Assembly: GCA_008363385.1 (NCBI GenBank)
Contig: RHKY01000014.1
Span: 30,950 to 94,949, forward strand
Source: Acidobacteriota bacterium
GTDB taxonomy: Bacteria > Acidobacteriota > Thermoanaerobaculia > UBA5066
Reading direction: 5' to 3'
Length of the DNA: 64,000 nt
Positions 8,699 to 14,768 of the stretch are shown piece after piece. Under the pieces are notes generated by a model that ran no database searches, was not told the origin of the DNA, and saw nothing but the letters and a program-made list of their open reading frames with translations. Each line of letters starts with the position of its first letter. The stretch's first letter is position 1. Both the position numbers and the translations under genes were made by a program.

Positions 8699-9535
8699 CT
8701 AGTGATGCGTGGCGAACGCGTAGATCGTCAGCGTCACCATCGTCAGCCCGAGCAGGACGGCGACGGTCCCGACGGTCCGCCCGACAAGCACCACCCGCCG
8801 GTTCGGCGGCCCGGTCCGGATCGCGTCGAGCCCCCCCTCGCGCGTCAGCCTCTCCCACTCGGCCGGCCGCTCGTGGACGAGCTCGTCCTCGGGGACGCTC
8901 CCGGTGAAGATCACCGTGTCCATCGGGAACTTCTCCGGCCGGAGGTGGCCGTTGAAGAAGTGGACCGTGAAGATGAACGTCACCGCCAGGAGCGCCTCCT
9001 CGCCGTGGACGAGGAGGGCGACGTTGAAGACCCAGCCCGGGAGGAACCGGCCGAAGAAGGCGGGAAACCAGAGGAGCAGGCCCGAGCCTCCGATGATCCC
9101 CATCCCCCAGAAGACCGCCCAGTAGTCGAACTTCTCCCAGTACGTGTACCGGTCGAACCTCGGCCGGGGGCCGAGGCCGAGGAAGAACTTCAGGTGCCCG
9201 ACGAACTCCTGGAGGTCGCGGGGCTGCGGGACCATGGAGCGGGGGCCCCAGAGGATCCCGTAGTCCTTCTCGACGAACAGGCGCGAGAAGAGACGGAACA
9301 GGTGCGCCCCGAAGGTCGCGATCATGACCGCGGCGCAGACCCGGTGGATGTCCGCGGTGACGTGCGGGCCGCCGAGCAGCCCGGCGAGCGTCCCGGCCCA
9401 ACCGGCCTCGCTGAACAGGAGCGGCAGCCCCGTGAAGGCGAGCCCCAGGAAGCTGAGCATCAGGAGCCCGTGGAGGACGCGGTTGGCGGGGTCGAACCGG
9501 CGGTAGCGCACCTCGCCGGCGGCGTTCGTCGTCAT
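8699..9535 (-). CDS. Membrane cytochrome b (HydC/FdnI-like quinone site subunit)
   Basis: A ~278-residue integral membrane protein. It has four or more hydrophobic spans (FDPANRVLHGLLMLSFLGLA, then the stretch ending MIATFGAHLFRLF, then YWAVFWGMGIIGGSGLLLWF, then LLAVTFIFTVHFFNGH) and histidines placed as in diheme cytochrome b561/formate dehydrogenase gamma subunits. A last span near the C-terminus (VGTVAVLLGLTMVTLTIYAF) anchors the end. Its start overlaps the stop of the multiheme cytochrome by 4 bp (ATGA). The pair probably passes electrons between the quinone pool and the periplasmic hemes. The arrangement resembles a split version of Geobacter CbcL, where both domains are fused; that comparison is inference. 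Confidence 0.8.
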   Translation of the reverse strand: MTTNAAGEVRYRRFDPANRVLHGLLMLSFLGLAFTGLPLLFSEAGWAGTLAGLLGGPHVTADIHRVCAAVMIATFGAHLFRLFSRLFVEKDYGILWGPRSMVPQPRDLQEFVGHLKFFLGLGPRPRFDRYTYWEKFDYWAVFWGMGIIGGSGLLLWFPAFFGRFLPGWVFNVALLVHGEEALLAVTFIFTVHFFNGHLRPEKFPMDTVIFTGSVPEDELVHERPAEWERLTREGGLDAIRTGPPNRRVVLVGRTVGTVAVLLGLTMVTLTIYAFATHH

Positions 9536-10800
9536 CGTCCCTCCTCCTTCCGGGGGGCCTCGGGTCCGGGGGCCGACGGCGGGGCGCCGCGGCGACGCGC
9601 CGCCATCCGGCGCCGCTCGACGGCCGAGCGCGGGAGCCAGAGCAGCGTGTGGACCCCGAAGAAGGCGAAGACGAAGCCGAGCAGGAGCTTCATGAACTGA
9701 GACGTGAACGAGAGCACCGGGTTGCGGCGGCGGTTCTTCGGGTCGGCGTGCGGGTCGTACTGCGCGAACCCGGCCGTCGCGCTCGGGTGGCACTTCCGGC
9801 AGGTCTCCAGGCGCCGCTCGGCCGAGACGGCCGACCGGGGGTCCTTCTCCGGGAAGATGCGGTGGGAGTCGTGGCAGTCGGCGCAGGTGGCCACCCGCGC
9901 GTACCCGAGGGCCGTCACCTGGCCGTGGTACGTGTCGCGGTAGGTCGACAGCGAGGCCTCGTGGCACGTGCCGCACTCGCGGACGACGCTCACCTTCCAG
10001 GCGGCCGCGTCGACCTGCCGGATCTCGTGAGCCGAGTGGCAGTCCGCGCAGACGGGGGCCTTCGGGTTCCCCTTGGCCATCGCGGTGCCGTGAACCCCCT
10101 CGGAGTAGTGGCCGAGGATCTTCTCGTGGCACTTCCCGCAGGTGGACGGGATCGCGGTGCGGTGCACGGGGCTCTCGGGGTCGCTCGCCCGGCGGACGTC
10201 GTGCGGGTGGTGGCAGTCGGCGCAGTTCGGCGCCACCGACAGCCCGGCCTTCTCCAGGGCGCGGCCGTGGATGCTGTCCTCGAAGTTCGCCGGGGCGAGC
10301 CCGTTCTCACCCGGCCTCCCGGCGAACCGTCGGGCGTCCGAGTGGCACCCGAGGCACGTCGCCGCCACGTTGAAGTGGTTCGTGCGCGACGCGGGGTCCT
10401 TCCCCCTCCTCACGTCGTGCGCGCCGTGGCAGTCCTCGCACGTCGCGGCCGGGCGGCCGTCCTTCCCGGGCTTGGCGTGGACGCTCCTGGCGCGCTCGGC
10501 GCCGGGCTGGTCGTGGCAGGCCTCGCAGGCGGCGGGCGCCAGCCTGGCCTCGTGGGGGAACTCGGTCGCGCTCGACAGGTCGGCGTGGCAGTCGACGCAG
10601 GAGAGCCCGGCCTCGCCGTGCACCGACGCCGCGAGCGCCGTCCGGTCGAGCTTCAGCGCCCGGCCGTCCTCCCGCGCCAGGGCGGGGTCGTCGTGGCACG
10701 CCAGGCAGTCGTCGTCCGTCGGCCCGGCCGCCGAGCGGCCCGTGACGAAGAGGGCCGCGGCCAGAAGAATCGGGGCGAACGTCCGGGAGGGACGGCTCAC
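9532..10800 (-). CDS. Undecaheme membrane-anchored cytochrome c
   Basis: A 422-residue exported protein with a signal peptide (~1-26) and eleven CxxCH heme-binding motifs, in order CLACH, CVDCH, CEACH, CEDCH, CLGCH, CADCH, CGKCH, CADCH, CGTCH, CADCH and CRKCH. Many further His residues can act as distal ligands. A single C-terminal membrane span (FMKLLLGFVFAFFGVHTLLW) followed by a positively charged tail fixes it in the inner membrane with the hemes outside. The start is GTG at 10800, overlapping the upstream regulator stop by 4 bp. Together with the cytochrome b it likely forms a quinone-linked electron conduit, either anaerobic respiratory or extracellular. The terminal acceptor is not encoded here. 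Confidence 0.9.
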   Translation of the reverse strand: MSRPSRTFAPILLAAALFVTGRSAAGPTDDDCLACHDDPALAREDGRALKLDRTALAASVHGEAGLSCVDCHADLSSATEFPHEARLAPAACEACHDQPGAERARSVHAKPGKDGRPAATCEDCHGAHDVRRGKDPASRTNHFNVAATCLGCHSDARRFAGRPGENGLAPANFEDSIHGRALEKAGLSVAPNCADCHHPHDVRRASDPESPVHRTAIPSTCGKCHEKILGHYSEGVHGTAMAKGNPKAPVCADCHSAHEIRQVDAAAWKVSVVRECGTCHEASLSTYRDTYHGQVTALGYARVATCADCHDSHRIFPEKDPRSAVSAERRLETCRKCHPSATAGFAQYDPHADPKNRRRNPVLSFTSQFMKLLLGFVFAFFGVHTLLWLPRSAVERRRMAARRRGAPPSAPGPEAPRKEEGR

Positions 10801-11111
10801 GCGCCGCTCCTCCCCGCCTCGGCGGCGGCCGGGCGCCGGACCGTCCGCCGTGGCCGGCCGGACGGACGGCGGGGAGCCGCGCGGCGGAGCTCCACCGGCG
10901 GCCCGGGGAGAGCCCTGAGGTGGGCCTCCACCACGGCCGGGTCGAAGCGCCTGTGCCCGCCGAGGGTCACCTGGCACGGCAGCTTCCCCTCGCGGGCCCA
11001 GCGGGTCACGGTGGTCGCGGAGACCCCGACGAGCCGGGCCACCTCGGCCGGCGTGAGGAACTTCCTCGCCCCGGTCGTCTGTCGCTCGATCGAGAAGACG
11101 GCAGAAATCAT
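10797..11111 (-). CDS. BldC/MerR-like helix-turn-helix regulator
   Basis: A 104-residue DNA-binding protein. Residues ~17-68 form a winged helix-turn-helix of the BldC/excisionase type: FLTPAEVARLVGVSATTVTR, then WAREGKLPCQVTLGGHRRFD with the typical GGHRRF wing. The Arg/Pro/Ala-rich tail is likely disordered. It is the first gene of the cytochrome operon (4-bp overlap with the multiheme gene), so it probably controls that operon and itself. A 7-bp-arm palindrome lies 56-79 bp upstream. Confidence 0.85.
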   Translation of the reverse strand: MISAVFSIERQTTGARKFLTPAEVARLVGVSATTVTRWAREGKLPCQVTLGGHRRFDPAVVEAHLRALPGPPVELRRAAPRRPSGRPRRTVRRPAAAEAGRSGA

Positions 11112-11166
11112 CGCGGCGGAGCTTGCCGCACGATTTGTCCGGGAAAAATGAGTCGGATGAATCCAA

Positions 11167-11190
11167 GGACTAGCGCATCTGACCTAGTCC
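11167..11190. promoter_or_regulatory. Palindromic candidate operator upstream of the cytochrome operon
   Basis: GGACTAG (11167-11173) and CTAGTCC (11184-11190) form perfect 7-bp arms with a 10-bp spacer, about one helical turn centre to centre plus seven. This is suitable for a dimeric DNA-binding protein. It lies 56-79 bp before the BldC-like start in an AT-richer patch. The binding protein is unknown. Confidence 0.4.
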
Positions 11191-11236
11191 CCCCGGATCA
11201 CGGCTCTCCGGCAGGGCGGTCCGATCGGCCCCCACG

Positions 11237-11318
11237 CGGCCGAGAGGTGGGGGGCGCGGGGGGAGGGACCGCGGGGTTGGGGCTCCGCGGTCGCCGTTTC
11301 GAGCGCGCAGCGCGCCGA
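11237..11318 (-). repeat. Hairpin repeat, type A copy 1
   Basis: An 82-bp element with an inner stem GACCGCGG (11267-11274)/CCGCGGTC (11285-11292). It is flanked on one side by a TTCGAGCGCGCAGCGCGC segment and on the other by a G-run tract ending in CGGCCG. A second copy with the same flanks but a different stem sequence lies at 53295-53363. It occupies the gap upstream of the cytochrome operon. Confidence 0.7.
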
Positions 11319-11362
11319 TCCCGGTGAGGCCGGACCCGGGCGGCGGTCCTCCCCCCGAAATA

Positions 11363-11414
11363 CGGCCGAAAGGTGGGGGGCGCGGGGGGAGGACCGGGCG
11401 GCGGTCCTCCCCCC
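11363..11414 (-). terminator. Hairpin repeat, type B copy 1 (terminator of the PAS-LuxR gene)
   Basis: A perfect 13-bp stem GGGGGGAGGACCG (11384-11396)/CGGTCCTCCCCCC (11402-11414) with a 5-nt loop starts 7 bp after the stop of the PAS-LuxR gene. On the minus strand it is followed by a GC-rich tail ending ACCTTTCGGCCG (11363-11374). The same hairpin, loop and tail recur at 62938-62988 after glmM. Confidence 0.75.
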
Positions 11415-11421
11415 GAACAGG

Positions 11422-12150
11422 TCAGTTCTCGAGCTGGTCCTGCGGCTGGTCCCCCGCCACCCACCCGCGCCGGAAGGCGAGCGACACAGCCTCCAGCTTG
11501 GAGTGGACCTCGAGCTTCTCGAGGATCCGGTGGATGTGGTTCCGCACGGTCGCCAGGCTGATGTCGAGCTTGTGGGCGATCTCCTTGTTCTGGAGCCCGG
11601 CGGCGACCCAGTGGAGGATCTCTCGCTCGCGATCGGTCAGCGGCGGGTCGTCCGGGACCGGCGGCGGGGCCACGGAGAGGGGCGTCAGCGTCTCTCCCGG
11701 CTTCGGCCCTTCCAGCTGGCGGAGGAGGGTGGCGAGCCGGCTCCCGTGGTCCACCTGCTGGAGGATGTGGACGATCGTGAAGAGCTCGGGCCGCTGGCCC
11801 GGGATCTGGACCACCGTCACGTTCAGGTGCTTCGGGTCGGTGCTCCCCGCCGGGACCGTGAACTCGTAGCTGTTGACCGGCTCCTGGTCCCTCGTGGCCG
11901 AGACCACGGAGCAGCCGTGGTGGCAGAAGCGGTTCCCGTAGAGGTCCCGTCCCCCGACGACGGCGAAGCAGGGCCTCCCAAGGGCCTTCTCGGCAGAGTG
12001 CCCCAGCAGCTCCTCGGCTCCCTTGTTCCAGAAGACGATCCTCTCGTCCGCGTCGGTCGCGAAGGCGGGCGGAAAGCCCGAGGCGAGAACGTCCAGGAGG
12101 TCCGGCCGCGAGGGAGCCGGCGCATCCTTGCTGGGGTGCTTTCGTGGCAT
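11422..12150 (-). CDS. PAS-domain LuxR-type transcription regulator
   Basis: A 242-residue cytoplasmic regulator. An N-terminal PAS domain (~20-140) contains RIVFWNKGAEELLGHSAEKA. It also has a cysteine cluster (Cys in GRPCFAVV, RFCHHGCS) that could hold a metal, disulfide or other redox-sensitive group. The C-terminal LuxR/GerE helix-turn-helix (~175-235) has LTDREREILHWVAAGLQNKE and SLATVRNHIHRILEKL. It has no receiver domain, so it likely senses a signal directly. It lies next to, and in the same direction as, the cytochrome operon, so redox control of that operon is plausible but unproven. A ribosome-binding site GGGGAG precedes the ATG. Confidence 0.88.
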   Translation of the reverse strand: MPRKHPSKDAPAPSRPDLLDVLASGFPPAFATDADERIVFWNKGAEELLGHSAEKALGRPCFAVVGGRDLYGNRFCHHGCSVVSATRDQEPVNSYEFTVPAGSTDPKHLNVTVVQIPGQRPELFTIVHILQQVDHGSRLATLLRQLEGPKPGETLTPLSVAPPPVPDDPPLTDREREILHWVAAGLQNKEIAHKLDISLATVRNHIHRILEKLEVHSKLEAVSLAFRRGWVAGDQPQDQLEN

Positions 12151-12197
12151 CGGATCTCCCCTGCCCGAGTCGGGCTTCCACCAGCCCGAGAGAGCGG

Positions 12198-12203
12198 ATT
12201 ATA
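12198..12203 (-). promoter_or_regulatory. Consensus -10 box (TATAAT) of the PAS-LuxR gene
   Basis: A perfect TATAAT on the minus strand lies 47 bp before the ATG at 12150, giving a leader of about 40 nt that contains the ribosome-binding site. No good -35 hexamer is seen 16-18 bp upstream. An inverted repeat GTTCGAG (12241-12247)/CTCGAAC (12269-12275) lies just behind and could be an activator or repressor site. The rest of the 12151-12439 gap shows no gene. Confidence 0.6.
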
Positions 12204-12439
12204 GGCCGGCCCGGTCCGGAGGACGTAGAAAACTCGTCCCGTTCGAGCGAATCGGACGAATTCGGAATCTCGAACAGCTCGCCGGGGGCCGCGCGGCCCC
12301 GGCGGTGCCCGACGAGGACCGGGACGGGCGGCCGCACGGCCGGGGCTAAGATCGCCCGGGGAACGCGAACGGTCCCTGGAAGACGCCGGCGCGGCGCAGT
12401 CTCCGCGGCGTCCCGTCCCGGGAAAATGAAGGTGAACCC

Positions 12440-12655
12440 ATGAGCTCGTCGCGACGGGCGTACGTCGACCCCGACGCCCCGCTTCCGACCCACCACCGCC
12501 TTTGCGCCACGCCCGGCTGTCTCGGGCTGGCGCCCGACGAGGAGGACCTCAGGGACGCGGCAACCGTCTTCTGCCCCCGGTGCGCCGAGGAGTACCGGCG
12601 GTTCCGTCCGGAGACCGCCTTCGGCCCGACGGTCCCCGCCGAACGGAAGGGCTGA
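12440..12655 (+). CDS. Small cysteine-pair protein, unknown function
   Basis: A 71-residue protein with two cysteine pairs, CATPGC (~22-27) and CPRC (~45-48). The spacing suits a small zinc ribbon. The sequence between and after them is charged (EEDLRDAATVF, EEYRRFRPETAFG). I do not recognise a family. The ATG is preceded by GAAGGTG, a weak ribosome-binding site. It ends 17 bp before the stop of the convergent SPFH operon. Probably a real gene on coding bias and motif, but only moderately sure. Confidence 0.55.
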   Translation: MSSSRRAYVDPDAPLPTHHRLCATPGCLGLAPDEEDLRDAATVFCPRCAEEYRRFRPETAFGPTVPAERKG

Positions 12656-12672
12656 GGACCGGCAGCGCCCCG

Positions 12673-13878
12673 TCAGCGCACCTTGCTCTCCGGGACGAGG
12701 ACCCGGGGGAGGAGGTCCTCCGGGACGACCGGGGGGAGGAGTCCCGGGGGAGGGCCGGACGGCTCGCGGCCCGCCGGGGCTCCCGGCGAGGGAGCCTGGG
12801 TCCCGGGGCGCGCCTCCGGGCTCCGGGGCGAAGGGGCTCCCCCGCCCGCTTCCCCGGCCGGCGCACCCTCGGCGGCTCGTGTCCCGGCGTCCGGCCGCGC
12901 GTTCAGCGGCCGTTCGGGGATCGTGGCCCGGGACGCCGCCTGCTGGGGCAGGAAGGTCCGGATCGAGCCACCCCGTGCCGGAAGCAGGATCAGCCGGGCC
13001 CGGGAAAGGACGCCGCGGAGCGCCTCGAGCCGAAGGTGCGCGAGGCCCGCCGAGCGCGCTGGGGCCACCTCTTTCGCGAGGGCGGCGAACCGGGTCCGCG
13101 CCGCCCTCGCCGCCTCGACCCGCTCGCGACGGGCGCTCTCCGCCGCGCTCCGGATCCGGTCGGCCTCGGCGCGGGAGAGCGCCAGGGACTCGGCCCGGCG
13201 CCCCTCCGCCTCGTTGACGCGGCGCTCCTTCTCGGCCGCCGCGCTCGCGACGGCGTTGAAGGCCTCCTCGGCTCCGGAGGGAGGGCCGGCCGAGAGGATC
13301 GAGACCGACAGGATCCTCACCCCTCCCTCGACGGCGTCCACGGCCTCCTGGGCCTTCCGCCGGACCGACTCGGCGAGGACGGCCTTGCCCGTGGTCAGGA
13401 GCTCCTCGACCCCTCGCCCCGCCGCCTCCCGGGTCAGCGCGGTGCGGGCGGCGACGCGCAGGATCGCGTCGGCGTCACGGTGCCGCGTCCGGTAGTGGGC
13501 CGCGTCCTCGATCCGGTACTGGAGGAGCGCCCGGACGGCGAGGAGGTTCTCGTCCCCCGTCGTCACCTCCAGCGGCGAGCCGTCCGCCTGGGAGAGGTCC
13601 ATCTCGCGGACCTCTCCGACGGCCACGCGCTCCAGGGCGTCGACGAACGGGATCACGTAGAGCGCCCCGGGAGCGGCGACGGGCCGCACGACGCTCCCGA
13701 GCCGCCGCACGACGCCCGCCTCCCCGTTGGCCACGAACCGGATCCCGTTCGCCAGGACGCCCGCGGCGATCGCGGCCGCGAGGAGGCCCGCCGCGCGGCG
13801 CCGGTGGCGGTGGACGGCAGAGGCCAGCCGGCGGATCGCCAGGACGTGACGGGGCTCCGGGGCGCCGGCTCCGTTCAC
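12673..13878 (-). CDS. SPFH-domain protein, HflK-like (third gene of operon)
   Basis: A 401-residue membrane-anchored band-7 protein. An N-terminal span (~28-45, AAGLLAAAIAAGVLANGI) is followed by the SPFH fold: NGEAGVVRRLGSVVRPVAAPG, the HflK-type strand TGDENLLAVRALLQYRIEDA, then VRILSVSILSAGPPSGAEEA. An Ala/Glu/Arg coiled coil leads to a Pro/Gly/Ala-rich C-terminal tail of ~100 residues that is likely disordered. HflK/HflC proteins cage or modulate membrane proteases such as FtsH. The upstream SPFH gene overlaps its start by 4 bp (ATGA), so the two proteins probably form one complex. Confidence 0.85.
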   Translation of the reverse strand: MNGAGAPEPRHVLAIRRLASAVHRHRRRAAGLLAAAIAAGVLANGIRFVANGEAGVVRRLGSVVRPVAAPGALYVIPFVDALERVAVGEVREMDLSQADGSPLEVTTGDENLLAVRALLQYRIEDAAHYRTRHRDADAILRVAARTALTREAAGRGVEELLTTGKAVLAESVRRKAQEAVDAVEGGVRILSVSILSAGPPSGAEEAFNAVASAAAEKERRVNEAEGRRAESLALSRAEADRIRSAAESARRERVEAARAARTRFAALAKEVAPARSAGLAHLRLEALRGVLSRARLILLPARGGSIRTFLPQQAASRATIPERPLNARPDAGTRAAEGAPAGEAGGGAPSPRSPEARPGTQAPSPGAPAGREPSGPPPGLLPPVVPEDLLPRVLVPESKVR

Positions 13879-14768
13879 CGCGGGGAGCCTCCGGCCGGCG
13901 GCGGGGAGAGGAGCGGACGCATCACCGGCCCCTCGGCGTCGAGGAAGAAGGTGGTCCCCTCGCCGAGGGCCTTCTCGTACGTGGAGAGGGCGCGGACGAA
14001 GTCGTAGAGCTGCGGGTCGAGCCTCCAGGCCTCCGCGTAGAGCCGGGTGGCCTCCGCCTCGCCTCTCCCGCGGGTCACCTCGGCGTCGCGCGCGGCCTCC
14101 GCCAGGAGGACGCGACGTTCCATCTCGGCCTCGGCCTCGATCTTCCGCCCCGCCTCCTCCCCTTCCGAGCGCAGCCGCCGGGCGATCCGGTCCCGCTCCG
14201 CCCGCATCCGGGCGACGATCGCCTCGCGGTTCTGGTACGGGAAGTGGACCTGCGTGAGCCAGGCCGCTTCCACGTGGATCCCCAGGCCGCTCCGCGCCGC
14301 GGCGTCCACGACGCGCCGGATCTCGTCCCCCAGCTCGGCGAGCTTCACGGCCCCCTGCGCGGTCGAGAAGAACGCCTCGGAGGGCGAGCGCCCCGCCGCC
14401 GCGCCGAGCGCCGCGATGGAGAGGTCCATCAGACGCGCCTCGGCGCCGGCCGTGTCGCGGACGCGGGTGAGGAAGAGCGCCGGGTCCTCCACCCGGTAGA
14501 CGAGCGCGAGGTCCAGCAGGAGGTTCTTCTTGTCGGCGGAGAGGTACTCGGACGGGGGGGTGCGCAGGAGCAGGTGCCTGCGGTCCACCCTCAGGACGCC
14601 CCCGAAGGGGCGCGGGGCGACGAGGTGGGGCCCGGGGCCGAGGATCCCGCCCGAGATCCGCCCGAAGAGCGTCGGCAGCGCCAGCTCGGTCTCGTCGACG
14701 ACGACGAGGCAGTCGGCGAGGAGGGCGGCCAGGAGGATCGCCAGGAGGATCGCGTTTCGTCGTCTCAT
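13875..14768 (-). CDS. SPFH-domain protein, HflC-like (second gene of operon)
   Basis: A 297-residue HflC-type protein with an N-terminal membrane span (~5-22, AILLAILLAALLADCLVVV). The classical start VDETELALPTLFGRISGGIL follows, then LSADKKNLLLDLALVYRVED, which is the HflC counterpart of the HflK strand. A long charged coiled coil (~180-250) ends in a short tail. Overlaps of 4 bp with the genes on both sides show tight translational coupling within a three-gene operon. The expected job is to form an alternating HflK/HflC-like ring in the membrane. Confidence 0.88.
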   Translation of the reverse strand: MRRRNAILLAILLAALLADCLVVVDETELALPTLFGRISGGILGPGPHLVAPRPFGGVLRVDRRHLLLRTPPSEYLSADKKNLLLDLALVYRVEDPALFLTRVRDTAGAEARLMDLSIAALGAAAGRSPSEAFFSTAQGAVKLAELGDEIRRVVDAAARSGLGIHVEAAWLTQVHFPYQNREAIVARMRAERDRIARRLRSEGEEAGRKIEAEAEMERRVLLAEAARDAEVTRGRGEAEATRLYAEAWRLDPQLYDFVRALSTYEKALGEGTTFFLDAEGPVMRPLLSPPPAGGSPR

